In this document: positions 41,455 through 51,796 of the stretch, piece after piece
Layout: each line of letters starts with the position of its first letter
Numbering within the stretch: the first letter of the stretch is position 1
Notes under the pieces: model-generated
The model's input: only the letters and a program-made list of their open reading frames with translations
Database searches by the model: none
What the model was told of the DNA's origin: nothing
Source: an uncultured Pelagibacteraceae bacterium
GTDB lineage: Bacteria > Pseudomonadota > Alphaproteobacteria > Pelagibacterales > Pelagibacteraceae
Direction of reading: 5' to 3'
DNA length: 64,000 nucleotides
Assembly: GCA_902605865.1 (NCBI GenBank)
Contig: CACLEJ010000001.1
Span: 132,417 to 196,416 of the forward strand
Translations under genes and position numbers: made by a program

Positions 41455-42789
41455 TTAAGCCGCTCTCATATCTTTATCGTAAAATCCAAAAAGAGTATTC
41501 TGGTTACTTGATTCAATTTTCACATTAATTATTTTACCTATATCATTTTCATTTCCATCAAAAATTACAGGTGATAAAAATTTATTTCTTCCAAAAAACT
41601 TATTTTGGTTTTTAAGTTTATTTTCTACAAGTACTTCTACAGTTGTATTTTCCAAAGACTTATTTATTTCAATTTGATTTTTAAATAATTCTTCTTGGAT
41701 TTTAATTAACCTATTTTTAGTGATATCTTTGTCAATCATTTTTAATTTGGAAGCTTTTGTTCCAGGCCTTGGACTAAAAATAAATGAAAAAGAATTTATA
41801 AATCGTATATGTTTTATTAAGTTAAATGTTTCTTCAAAATCTTTTTTTGTTTCTCCTGGATAGCCAATAATAAAATCACTAGAAAATTCAATTTCTTTAT
41901 TAATTTTTTTTAGTTTTTCGTAAATTTTTATATAATCCTGTACAGTATGTTTTCTGTTCATTAGTTCTAACATTCTGTTGGACCCACTTTGGATTGGTAA
42001 ATGAATAAAAGGCATTAATTTATGGTTAGTTGCGTAACAATCGATCAAATCATCTGTCATATCCCTTGGATGTGATGTTGTATATCTTATCCTGCTTAAT
42101 TCTGAATATTGGTTTAGATGGTTTATTAAATCTGAAATTCTAAATTCTTTTGAATCTTGTCTAAATGAATAGGCATTAACATTCTGACCGAGTAATGTTA
42201 TTTCTTTAGCCCCATTTTCTATTAATTGTTCTGCCTCAACTATTATTTTGTGAAATGGCCTAGAGCACTCCGGACCTCTCGTATAAGGAACAACACAAAA
42301 ATGACAAAACTTATCGCATCCTTCTTGAATAGTTAAAAAAGCTGATATTTTATTATCGTTATTTTTTATTTTATCGAAATATCCAAATTTAGAAATTGTA
42401 TCAAATTCAGTCTCTTCTTGTTTAAAATTTACAATATATTTTTTTAATAAGTCATTTATTTTATGATAAGATTGCGGACCTAATATAATATCTATAAAAG
42501 GCTCTCTATTAACCATTTCTTTATTTTCCGCTTGGGCAACACAACCAGCAACAACCATAATAGGTTTATTTTTGCCTCTATAAAGTTTTTTTACCCTACC
42601 TATTTCATGATAAACTTTTTCTTTAGCTTTATCTCTTATGTGACAGGTATTTAAAATATAGCAATCTGCGTCAGATTGATTAGAAGTTTTGACATAACCT
42701 AGTTTACTAACCGAATCATATATTCTATTTGAATCATACTCGTTCATTTGACACCCAAATGTTTTTATAAAAATTTTTTTAGTTTCCAT
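41455..42789 (-). CDS. miaB: tRNA-2-methylthio-N6-dimethylallyladenosine synthase
   Basis: FGCQMNEYDS, CDKFCHFCVVPYTRG. Confidence 0.96.
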   Translation of the reverse strand: METKKIFIKTFGCQMNEYDSNRIYDSVSKLGYVKTSNQSDADCYILNTCHIRDKAKEKVYHEIGRVKKLYRGKNKPIMVVAGCVAQAENKEMVNREPFIDIILGPQSYHKINDLLKKYIVNFKQEETEFDTISKFGYFDKIKNNDNKISAFLTIQEGCDKFCHFCVVPYTRGPECSRPFHKIIVEAEQLIENGAKEITLLGQNVNAYSFRQDSKEFRISDLINHLNQYSELSRIRYTTSHPRDMTDDLIDCYATNHKLMPFIHLPIQSGSNRMLELMNRKHTVQDYIKIYEKLKKINKEIEFSSDFIIGYPGETKKDFEETFNLIKHIRFINSFSFIFSPRPGTKASKLKMIDKDITKNRLIKIQEELFKNQIEINKSLENTTVEVLVENKLKNQNKFFGRNKFLSPVIFDGNENDIGKIINVKIESSNQNTLFGFYDKDMRAA

Positions 42790-42792
42790 AAT

Positions 42793-43407
42793 TTATATAT
42801 CAAACTGAACTCTGGCATTAAATGATACAGATCTTCTTTCATCACTTGATCCTGAAAAAGGATAAACAGTATGCATTAAGTAATTTGGAAATAAATAGAA
42901 ATCACCAACTTCAGGTTTAATCAAGAATGTTGATTTAGAAAATAAATTTGGAGATCCAAATATCAACTGAAGTTTTCCATTTTCATTTGTCTTTTTATCA
43001 GGTTGATAGGTATTTCCTAGGTGAGTTGGAACTTTTAAATAACCAACGCCAGATATATCTCCAGTATGCCAATGCACCGGATTATAATCATTTTTGAATT
43101 GTCTTACAATCCAAGACTTTATTAATTGAAAATGTTTTAATTCTTTTTTTAAATCTTCGTTAGCCCATTTAGCAACAAATGATGATAGGAATTCAGCCCA
43201 TTTTATTTTCTTCATAAATTCTACTTCCATTAAAAATTCTTGCTTAACTTTTCCAATAAGTTTAGCTCCCTCATCTAATCTTTTAATCTTTTCTTCATCT
43301 TGAATAACAATATCGATATAATTATTCATGTCATTTATCATACTGTCTGGCATTTTTACCTTTACAATAGATGGACCGAAGGGTTTTAATAACTCAATTT
43401 TTTCCAT
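42793..43407 (-). CDS. 2OG-Fe(II) oxygenase-like protein (TIGR02466-like)
   Basis: PVHWHTGDISGVGYLKVP...GDFYLFPNYLMHTVYPFSGSSDERRSVSFNAR. Confidence 0.72.
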   Translation of the reverse strand: MEKIELLKPFGPSIVKVKMPDSMINDMNNYIDIVIQDEEKIKRLDEGAKLIGKVKQEFLMEVEFMKKIKWAEFLSSFVAKWANEDLKKELKHFQLIKSWIVRQFKNDYNPVHWHTGDISGVGYLKVPTHLGNTYQPDKKTNENGKLQLIFGSPNLFSKSTFLIKPEVGDFYLFPNYLMHTVYPFSGSSDERRSVSFNARVQFDI

Positions 43408-43833
43408 TTATTTTTTTTTTACTCCATAAAGCTCTAGTTTATGATCTACTAATTTATATCCGTATTTTTCTGCAACTTTTTTTTGCAGTTTTTCTATTTC
43501 TTCATCTACGAACTCTATAATTTCTCCTGATTTTATATCAATGAGATGATCGTGATGACTTTCTACAAGAGTTTCATATCTTGCTTTACCACCTCTAAAG
43601 TCATGTTTAGTAAGTATGCCAGCTTCTTCAAAAAGTTTGACAGTTCTATATACAGTAGCAATGCTTATTCTTGAATCTAGTTTAGATACTCTCTTATATA
43701 GTTCATCAACGTCTGGGTGATCTGACTCCCCATAAACTTCTTTAGATTCAGATAGAACTTTAGCAATTATTTTTCTCTGATCAGTAAGCTTTACCCCTTT
43801 TATTTGACAAATTTCTTCAATTGTTTGTGACAT
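43408..43833 (-). CDS. fur: Ferric uptake regulator Fur
   Basis: LTDQRKIIAKVL, HPDVDELYKRV, ISIATVYRTVKLFEEAGIL. Confidence 0.92.
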   Translation of the reverse strand: MSQTIEEICQIKGVKLTDQRKIIAKVLSESKEVYGESDHPDVDELYKRVSKLDSRISIATVYRTVKLFEEAGILTKHDFRGGKARYETLVESHHDHLIDIKSGEIIEFVDEEIEKLQKKVAEKYGYKLVDHKLELYGVKKK

Positions 43834-43841
43834 ATTTTATT

Positions 43842-44219
43842 TTAACTCGAATATATGGGTTTTTTCAAATCTTTAATTAATAATTTTTTTTTATATAGTT
43901 TTATTAAATTTTTATAATTTCCTTTAGTTATATCCTTTGAATTAAACCCAATTAAGGTTATTTTATTCACCAAAGATATGGCTTTTACTATTGATAAAGA
44001 TATTCTTGTTCCTGTGAACTTACCCGGCCCTAAATTTATAAAAATTTTATTAATATCATTAATAGATATTTTTTCTTTCTCTAAAAAATTTAAAAGTAAT
44101 TTCATAAATTTATCAAAATTTTCTCTACTGTTTAAATAACTCGTAGTGTATGATCGAGCATCTGTAATGATAGCAAAAATAATTTTTTCGTTAGCTGCAT
44201 CTATTATTAAATTTATCAT
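43842..44219 (-). CDS. tsaB: Short TsaB (YeaZ) homolog, 125 aa
   Basis: INDINKIFINLGPGKFTGTRISLSIVKAISL motif; synteny with fur-miaB. Confidence 0.85.
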   Translation of the reverse strand: MINLIIDAANEKIIFAIITDARSYTTSYLNSRENFDKFMKLLLNFLEKEKISINDINKIFINLGPGKFTGTRISLSIVKAISLVNKITLIGFNSKDITKGNYKNLIKLYKKKLLIKDLKKPIYSS

Positions 44220-45219
44220 TTTTTATTTATTTTTTTTAAATGCTTATGCTGAGACTGTAAACAAAAAATATGAGCCAGAAGAAAAAGGAATTTTAGCTTT
44301 GATTTATCACAGATTTGAAGAAAATAAATATCCTTCGACAAATATAAGAATTGATGCATTTGAAAAACAAATAAATACTATAATAAATAACAAACTTAAA
44401 TTTTTAAACCCAAAAAATTTTGGTTATGAGTTTAGTAGAGTAAGTAAAGAAAAAAAAATTTTGATTACTATTGATGATGCTTTTTCTTCATTTTATTTGA
44501 ATGCGTGGCCAATTCTTAAAAAAAATAAAATCCCATTTATTTTATTTGTATCAACAGAAACTGTAGGAAAAAAAGGTTATATGAGTTGGAGTGAAATTAT
44601 AGGTATATCAAAAGAGGATTTTGTATTTATTGGAAATCACTCTCACTCACATGAATATCTAACAAAATATAAATTTGATGATTTCAAAAAAGATATTGAT
44701 CAATCTATAAAAATTTTTGAAACAAAAATTAATTATAATCCGATTTTCTTTTCTTATCCCTTTGGTGAATATAGTTTAGAGCAAAAAAAATATATTTCTG
44801 ATAAATTTGAGTTTGCATTTGGCCAACATTCGGGTGTTATTGATTTAAACAAAGATAAATATGAATTACCTAGATTTCCAATAAATGAGAAATATGGCGA
44901 TTTAGAGAGATTTAAATTTTTAATAAATTTATTACCAATACAATACAAAGGCCTAATTCCAGACGATAAACTTTTATTTGACTACAATAATCCTCCTTCA
45001 ATGATTATTGAGTTTTTTGAAGATCAAGAAAATATAAATTTGATTAATTGCTTTTCAAATGAAGGTGGCGATTGGAAGAATTCTGAATTAAAATATTTTG
45101 ATAATAAAATTGAAGTTGTTTTTTCAGAAAAATTTTTACCAAGAAGAGGTAGGATCAATTGTTCAATGAAGGATAATTATGGTTGGAGATGGTTTGGAAC
45201 TCAATTTACGCTAAATTAA
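44167..45219 (+). CDS. Secreted polysaccharide deacetylase
   Basis: ILITIDDAFSSFYLNAWPILKK, GNHSHSHEY, FSYPFGEY NodB-homology motifs. Confidence 0.87.
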   Translation: MIAKIIFSLAASIIKFIIFYLFFLNAYAETVNKKYEPEEKGILALIYHRFEENKYPSTNIRIDAFEKQINTIINNKLKFLNPKNFGYEFSRVSKEKKILITIDDAFSSFYLNAWPILKKNKIPFILFVSTETVGKKGYMSWSEIIGISKEDFVFIGNHSHSHEYLTKYKFDDFKKDIDQSIKIFETKINYNPIFFSYPFGEYSLEQKKYISDKFEFAFGQHSGVIDLNKDKYELPRFPINEKYGDLERFKFLINLLPIQYKGLIPDDKLLFDYNNPPSMIIEFFEDQENINLINCFSNEGGDWKNSELKYFDNKIEVVFSEKFLPRRGRINCSMKDNYGWRWFGTQFTLN

Positions 45220-46298
45220 ATTAAATTTTTCATCTTTAAGCTTGTAGGTAGTAGTTCAACATCATCAAAATCGATTAGATTATTCTGATTGATAATTTTT
45301 TTGAGAACCTCAGTATATTCTTTTCCAGTTTCTGCATATTTATCTAAAAAATTTACCAATTTTAAGCTATCTAACTTTTCGTCATTATCCCTTTGAATTG
45401 CACGCTCTATTCTAAATTCTTTATAACCTGAGTGGGTATTAAGATTTCTTTGGTATGCTCTAACAGATGCTTTGAGAATCTTAAATTTTGCAACTTTATG
45501 CTTTTTATCTTTTTCTAAGTCTAATGGTTTTATACCTTCACCTGACCAAGTCCATTGGCCAAATAAAGCGTTTCCCTCTTGTGCAAATCTAGAACTCCCC
45601 CAACCAGTTTCTTTTGCAGCTTGCGCTATTGCTAGTGAAACTGGAATTTCATCCATTCTTATTTTAAGTTTTGCTAGATCATTATTTTTTATACCATACT
45701 GTTTAAATTTTAGTTCAAGCCATGCTTTGTCACGTTTTTCAGTGTTACTTTTGTTAAGAATTTTAAAAAGTTTTTTTCGATCAAATCTTATTTTAAGATT
45801 TTCCTCAATAATCAACGGTAATACAATTTTTATAAATAGTTTTTTTCTTATTTTGGGACTTTCGATATTTTTAAGCTCTTTAGGAAGTTTTGTTAACTGA
45901 TTACCTGCGTTAACTAATTTGGTTTTTTTGACGGTATCAAGATTATATCCATTATCTTTAAATAGTTCTTCTATTGTTGAAGCACTTAATCTTTGAGGAT
46001 CTTCATCATCTTCATCCTTGCCAAAAACATCAATATCCTCAAAAATATTCCAAGAATATCTATCTTTAATCATATCTTTAATTTCTTTATTATTTTTTTT
46101 TTGTTTATCTAGGATTTCATCAAAATTTTTTTTAGAAGAATTAACTACAACTTCATTTGATTTTAAATTATTTTTTACAAAGCTCACTGAGTTTGGCAAA
46201 ACTGTAAATACAAATATGATTATTAAACCTGTTAATAATGTTTTAAAAAAATTAAGATTACTATTATCTTTTTTTTTTTTTAAAATTTTTTTTTTCAT
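45216..46298 (-). CDS. Bax-like membrane-anchored glucosaminidase-domain protein
   Basis: AIAQAAKETGWGSSRFAQEGNALFGQWTW. Confidence 0.88.
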   Translation of the reverse strand: MKKKILKKKKDNSNLNFFKTLLTGLIIIFVFTVLPNSVSFVKNNLKSNEVVVNSSKKNFDEILDKQKKNNKEIKDMIKDRYSWNIFEDIDVFGKDEDDEDPQRLSASTIEELFKDNGYNLDTVKKTKLVNAGNQLTKLPKELKNIESPKIRKKLFIKIVLPLIIEENLKIRFDRKKLFKILNKSNTEKRDKAWLELKFKQYGIKNNDLAKLKIRMDEIPVSLAIAQAAKETGWGSSRFAQEGNALFGQWTWSGEGIKPLDLEKDKKHKVAKFKILKASVRAYQRNLNTHSGYKEFRIERAIQRDNDEKLDSLKLVNFLDKYAETGKEYTEVLKKIINQNNLIDFDDVELLPTSLKMKNLI

Positions 46299-46334
46299 TT
46301 TTCTTTTAATTTCTTATAATTGATAGCAAAGGTA

Positions 46335-46877
46335 TTATACAGCTAAAACTTCTTTAACTTCAGGAATATAATGACAAAGTAGGTTCTGGACTCCTTGTTT
46401 TAAAGTTAAAGTTGAAGAAGGACAGCCTGAGCAGCTACCTTTTAACATAACTGTAACTTTTCCGTCTTTAAATTCCTTAAATGTTATGTCTCCCCCATCT
46501 CTAGCAACGGCTGGTCTAATTTTAGTTTCTAAAATCTTAATTATTTTATTTTCAATTTCCCCATACTCTTTATGATCATCTAAATCTGTATTTTTATTAA
46601 TGATAAATTTATTTCCTCCATCATAATATTCATTAAGATATGAAATTACTAAATGCTTTATATTTTCCCATTTTTCATCTTGTGTTTTATTAATTGATAT
46701 AAAATTATCACTCAAAAATATTCCTGTAACACCATTTATTGATAAAATATTTTTTAATAATGGAATTTCTGTTTGGTTCTCATTTAAAAATTCATAAGGT
46801 CCATCATTGGATACACTATGGCCAGGTAGAAATTTTAGAGAATTTGGATTAGGAGTTTCTTGCGTTTGAATAAACAT
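46335..46877 (-). CDS. nfuA: NifU-like/NfuA Fe-S scaffold
   Basis: MFIQTQETPNPNSLKFLPG and GSCSGCPSSTLTLKQGV. Confidence 0.93.
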   Translation of the reverse strand: MFIQTQETPNPNSLKFLPGHSVSNDGPYEFLNENQTEIPLLKNILSINGVTGIFLSDNFISINKTQDEKWENIKHLVISYLNEYYDGGNKFIINKNTDLDDHKEYGEIENKIIKILETKIRPAVARDGGDITFKEFKDGKVTVMLKGSCSGCPSSTLTLKQGVQNLLCHYIPEVKEVLAV

Positions 46878-46916
46878 AATATTTATATAACTATAAATTT
46901 TAAAATTTAAAGAATT

Positions 46917-47918
46917 TTAAAAACCTATTATTTCCTTCATTTCTTTTATCTTTTTCCCTGCAATTTCCTCCGCTTTATCTGCTCCTTGGGCAAGAACCTT
47001 ATCAAGATATTGTTTATCATTTATCAGTTTTTTGATCTCATCAGAAATTGGGGAAATTTTATTTGATAGAATTTCAGCTAAATGATTTTTTAAATCTGAA
47101 AAATTTTTTCCCCCAAATTCACCTAATGTTTTATCTAAAGTTTGATTTGAAATACTTGAATAAATTCCAAGAAGGTTTTCAGCCTCAGGTCTGTCTTTTA
47201 AGTTTTGATCTTTATTCGGTATTGGAAAGGAGTCAGTTTTAGCTTTTTTAATTTTATTAATAATTTCATCTTTTGTATCAGTTAAATTAATTCTACTCAA
47301 ATCTGATGGATCTGACTTACTCATTTTTTTTAAACCATCTTTTAAACTCATTATTCTTGAAAAACTTTTTTTTATTAAAGGTTCCGGAACCTTTAAGAAA
47401 TCATCACAATTAAAATCTTTATTAAATTTTTGAGCTATATCTCTTGTTAATTCTAAATGTTGCTTCTGATCTTCTCCCACTGGGACATGACTAGCATCAT
47501 ATAACAATATATCACTGGCCATTAATATGGGATAAATATACAAACCAACAGATGCTTTTTCTTTATCTTTACCAGCTTTTTCTTTAAATTGTGTCATTCT
47601 GTTTAACCAACCCATCGGAGACATACAACTTAAAATCCAAGAGCCTTCAGCATGTGCTTCAACTTTTGATTGATTAAAAATTATATTTTTACTTGGATCA
47701 ATACCACTAGCAATAAATGTTGCTGTAGTTTCACGGATATTATTCTTTAATTGATTTTTATCTTGTTTAACAGTTATTGCATGTAAATCTACAACACAAA
47801 AAATACATTCATTTTCTTTATCATTTTGTAAATCAACAAAATTCTTAATGGCACCAAGGTAGTTACCTAAATGAAGATTACCAGTAGGTTGAACCCCAGA
47901 AAATATTTTTTTAACCAT
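46917..47918 (-). CDS. trpS: Tryptophanyl-tRNA synthetase
   Basis: SGVQPTGNLHLGNYLGA, KMSKSDPS. Confidence 0.97.
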   Translation of the reverse strand: MVKKIFSGVQPTGNLHLGNYLGAIKNFVDLQNDKENECIFCVVDLHAITVKQDKNQLKNNIRETTATFIASGIDPSKNIIFNQSKVEAHAEGSWILSCMSPMGWLNRMTQFKEKAGKDKEKASVGLYIYPILMASDILLYDASHVPVGEDQKQHLELTRDIAQKFNKDFNCDDFLKVPEPLIKKSFSRIMSLKDGLKKMSKSDPSDLSRINLTDTKDEIINKIKKAKTDSFPIPNKDQNLKDRPEAENLLGIYSSISNQTLDKTLGEFGGKNFSDLKNHLAEILSNKISPISDEIKKLINDKQYLDKVLAQGADKAEEIAGKKIKEMKEIIGF

Positions 47919-47923
47919 ATTTC

Positions 47924-49453
47924 CTAATACTTTAAATTAATATCTGAAATTTTAAAGGCTTTTATAATAATTGAAACTACGATGTATGAAATGAAAGTTA
48001 ATAAAACAATCAAAATTATAAAAATAAATTTATAATTATTCGCATAATCTAATGAACTTGATAAAAAATTTACAAAAAAATAAAATATTAACATTGAGAC
48101 TATATTTGAGAAAATAATTTTTATAATTTGAATGATAAAATTAGAAGTAAATTTAAAATATTTTTTGTTAATTACAAAAATCAACAAAATAATTGCATTA
48201 AACCAAGAACAAATAGTTGTTGCAATTGGTATTATAATAAAACCAACCTGTGAAAAAAACATTAAACTTATTACAACATTTAAAATTACAGAAACTAAAG
48301 AATACTTAAAGGGCGTTTTGGTATCGTTTCTTGCAAATAAAAAAGTTGAAAATATTTTAATCAGGGAAAATGCTGGGAGACCAAAAGAAAAATAGAACAA
48401 AGCTTTTGCAGAATTATTAACGCTTATCTGATCGAAAGAACCATATCCGAATAAAGCAGATGTTATTTGTTCTGAACCAATCATGAGAGCAAATGATGCC
48501 GGTAAACTTAAAAATAAACTAAGCTCTAAAGCTTTATTCTGTAATTCTATCGTCTTTACAGAATTATTATTCTTAATATGTCGACTTAAGTTTGGAAGTA
48601 TTACAGTACCTATGGCAATACCTGCGATTGCTAAATTTATCTGATAAATTCTGTCTGCATAATATAAATAGGAGACTGCACTGGCTTGAAATGATGCAAT
48701 AATAGTTCCAACTAAGATATTTATTTGAGTGACACCCGATGAAAATATACTTGGTAAAAGTTTGCTAAAAAAAATTTTTACTTTTTTATTTATTTTAAAA
48801 TTAAAATTTATATTAATTAAATAATATTTCTTAACAAAAATTAATAAAAAAATAAATTGGGAAATACCTGCAAGAGTGACTGCATAAGATAGATAATAAA
48901 CTAAATTGTCATTTAAATTTTCAGCATATAATAGACAGATTATCAATAATATATTTAAAATTATTGGTGCAGCAGCTGCAGCAGCAAATTTATTATGAGT
49001 GTTTAATATTGCTGAAAAAAAAGATGCAAGACTAATAAAAAATAAAAATGGAAATGTAATTCTACTTAAATCAATCACTATATTAAATTTTTCTGTATCA
49101 TTTAAAAATCCAGGTGCAATAATTCTAATAAAAGTGGGCATAAATATTTCAATTATTAAAATTGTAAAAAACAAACCTAATAACAATAAATTAAAAATTG
49201 TATTTGCAAACGAGTTAGCACTTTTTTTTCCTTTTAGAAGTTCTGAAGAATAAGAGGGTACAAAAGCTGCATTAAATGTTCCTTCTGAAAATAACCTTCT
49301 AAAAGTATTTGGAATTCTAAAGGCAACAAAAAAAGCGTCTGCTAAAGGTCCAGACCCTAGGTAAATTGCTATGAAAAAATCTCTTACATAACCAAGAACC
49401 CTACTTAACAAAACAAATAGACTAAATGTGCTTGTTGACTTAATAAGGTTCAT
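47924..49453 (-). CDS. murJ: Lipid II flippase MurJ
   Basis: ADAFFVAFRIPNTFRRLFSEGTFNAAFVPSY. Confidence 0.95.
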   Translation of the reverse strand: MNLIKSTSTFSLFVLLSRVLGYVRDFFIAIYLGSGPLADAFFVAFRIPNTFRRLFSEGTFNAAFVPSYSSELLKGKKSANSFANTIFNLLLLGLFFTILIIEIFMPTFIRIIAPGFLNDTEKFNIVIDLSRITFPFLFFISLASFFSAILNTHNKFAAAAAAPIILNILLIICLLYAENLNDNLVYYLSYAVTLAGISQFIFLLIFVKKYYLININFNFKINKKVKIFFSKLLPSIFSSGVTQINILVGTIIASFQASAVSYLYYADRIYQINLAIAGIAIGTVILPNLSRHIKNNNSVKTIELQNKALELSLFLSLPASFALMIGSEQITSALFGYGSFDQISVNNSAKALFYFSFGLPAFSLIKIFSTFLFARNDTKTPFKYSLVSVILNVVISLMFFSQVGFIIIPIATTICSWFNAIILLIFVINKKYFKFTSNFIIQIIKIIFSNIVSMLIFYFFVNFLSSSLDYANNYKFIFIILIVLLTFISYIVVSIIIKAFKISDINLKY

Positions 49454-49502
49454 AAATCATATTAGTCTTAAATTTAGCTTAATAGTATATTTAATTTACC
49501 TA

Positions 49503-51791
49503 ATGAAAAAAAATAAAATTGAACATTATTCAGATAAAGAGGCTCTTGAGTTTCATAATTCGAATAAATCTGGGAAGATCGAGATAAATTCATCTAAGCC
49601 AATGACATCTAAAAGAGATTTGGCTTTAGCTTATTCTCCAGGTGTAGCAGCGCCAGTTAAAGAAATTTATAAAAATCCTGAACGAGCATATGATTTCACA
49701 ACTAAAGGAAATTTAGTTGCAGTAATCAGTAATGGGTCAGCAATTTTAGGATTAGGAAATTTAGGGGCAATTGCATCAAAACCTGTAATGGAAGGAAAGG
49801 CAGTATTATTCAAAAGATTTGCCGACATAGATGCTATTGATTTAGAAATTGATAGTAAAGATCCTAAAGAAATAGTTAATAGTATAAAAAATTTTGCTGT
49901 CAGTTTTGGAGGTATTAATCTTGAAGATATTGCTGCTCCAGAATGTTTTATAATTGAAGAAAATCTTAAAAAAATACTAGATATACCAGTATTTCATGAT
50001 GACCAGCATGGAACAGCGATTATTACATCAGCAGCACTTATTAATTCAATTCATATTACTAAAAAAAAAATTTCTAAAATTAAAGTAGTTGTTAATGGTG
50101 CAGGTGCATCTGCTATGGCATGTTCAGATTTGTTTTTAAAGTTAGGGGTAAAAAAAAATAATTTAACAATGATAGACAGTAGAGGCGTCATTAGTTTTCT
50201 TAGAAAAGGATTAAATAAGTGGAAATTAAAGTACGCAAAAAAAACAAATGATAAAAACCTCAATGATTCCTTAAATAATGCTGACGTTTTTTTAGGATTA
50301 TCGTCTGGTGGAATTCTTAAAAAAGAAATGATTAAAAAGATGGCAAAAAATCCAATCATATTTGCATGTGCAAATCCTGATCCAGAAATTTTACCTGAGG
50401 AAGTGTACAAAATTAGGAAAGACGCAATTGTAGCAACAGGTAGATCAGATTATGCAAACCAAGTAAATAATTTAATTGGTTTTCCTTATATTTTTAGAGG
50501 TGCACTTGATGTTAGAGCAAAAACAATAAATGAAGAAATGAAAATTTCTGCAGCTAATGCTATTGCTAAATTAGCAAGAGAGAGAGTCCCCGATGAAGTT
50601 GCTGCAGCAATGGGAGGAGACAGACCTAAGTACGGTAAGGATTATATTATTCCATCTACATTTGATCCAAGATTAATAAGTGTAATACCAGTATCAGTAG
50701 CAAAAGCTGCCATGAGAAGTGGAGTTGCTAGAAAAAAAATTGAAAATTTCGACTTATATGCTGAACAGTTAAAGCAGAGATTAGATCCATCAGTAACTAT
50801 TCTTCAAGGAATAAATTCTAAAGTTAAAAAAAATCAAAAAACCGTAGTATTCGCAGATGGTGAAGACGAAAACACACTTAAGGCGGCGATTGCATTCAAG
50901 AATGGTGGCCTAGGAACTCCCATAATTGTTGCAAAAGAGAATGTTATAAAACAAAGACTAAAAGAAATTGGTTATGTAGAGGATTTGGATATAAAAATTG
51001 TAAATTCTACAGACAAAAAAATGAGGGATAAGTATGTAAAATTTCTCTTTAAGAAAATGCACAGAGATCAGGGTTTGCTTGAGAGAGATTGTGACAGAAT
51101 GATTAGAAATGATAGAGTTATTTGGGCATCTTGCATGGTTGAATGCGGAGATGCAGATGCAATGGTTACGGGTAATACAAGAAGATATTCTCAATCGTTG
51201 GAAAAAATAAAAAAAGTTATACCTCCTAGAAAAGGAGAAATAATGTTTGGATTGAATATGGTAGTTAGCAAAGGTAAAACTGTTTTTATAGGAGATACAT
51301 CAGTAAATGAATATCCTTCCTCTGAAGAATTAGCTGATATAGCTATTTCATCAGCAAGGGTTGCAAGATTATTTGGATTTGATCCAAAAGTAGCTTTTTT
51401 ATCTCATTCAACATTTGGTCAACCAATAACCAGCAGAACAAAACATATAAGAGACGCAGTCGAAATATTAAAAGAAAAAAAAGTAGATTTTAAATTTGAT
51501 GGTGATATGCAGCCAGATGTTGCTCTTAACGATGAATATTCTGATTTATATCCTTTTTCAGAGATAGTAGGAAATGCCAATATATTAGTAATGCCTGGTC
51601 AACATAGTGCAGCAATTTCTAACAAAATTATGAAAACATTAGGAGGTGCTAAAATCATTGGTCCATTATTAATCGGTCTTGCACAACCAATAGAAATTGC
51701 TCCTTTAAGATCTTCTACCTCTGAAATATTAGATTTAGCTTCTGTTGCTGCCTATTCAGCTGGGGTAATCAAATATCAAAAAACAAAATAA
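49503..51791 (+). CDS. maeB: NADP-dependent malic enzyme with phosphotransacetylase domain
   Basis: Malic enzyme PVFHDDQHGTAI plus C-terminal PTA domain (ADGEDENTLKAA); ATG 49503 preferred over track start 49428. Confidence 0.95.
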   Translation: MKKNKIEHYSDKEALEFHNSNKSGKIEINSSKPMTSKRDLALAYSPGVAAPVKEIYKNPERAYDFTTKGNLVAVISNGSAILGLGNLGAIASKPVMEGKAVLFKRFADIDAIDLEIDSKDPKEIVNSIKNFAVSFGGINLEDIAAPECFIIEENLKKILDIPVFHDDQHGTAIITSAALINSIHITKKKISKIKVVVNGAGASAMACSDLFLKLGVKKNNLTMIDSRGVISFLRKGLNKWKLKYAKKTNDKNLNDSLNNADVFLGLSSGGILKKEMIKKMAKNPIIFACANPDPEILPEEVYKIRKDAIVATGRSDYANQVNNLIGFPYIFRGALDVRAKTINEEMKISAANAIAKLARERVPDEVAAAMGGDRPKYGKDYIIPSTFDPRLISVIPVSVAKAAMRSGVARKKIENFDLYAEQLKQRLDPSVTILQGINSKVKKNQKTVVFADGEDENTLKAAIAFKNGGLGTPIIVAKENVIKQRLKEIGYVEDLDIKIVNSTDKKMRDKYVKFLFKKMHRDQGLLERDCDRMIRNDRVIWASCMVECGDADAMVTGNTRRYSQSLEKIKKVIPPRKGEIMFGLNMVVSKGKTVFIGDTSVNEYPSSEELADIAISSARVARLFGFDPKVAFLSHSTFGQPITSRTKHIRDAVEILKEKKVDFKFDGDMQPDVALNDEYSDLYPFSEIVGNANILVMPGQHSAAISNKIMKTLGGAKIIGPLLIGLAQPIEIAPLRSSTSEILDLASVAAYSAGVIKYQKTK

Positions 51792-51796
51792 AATTT

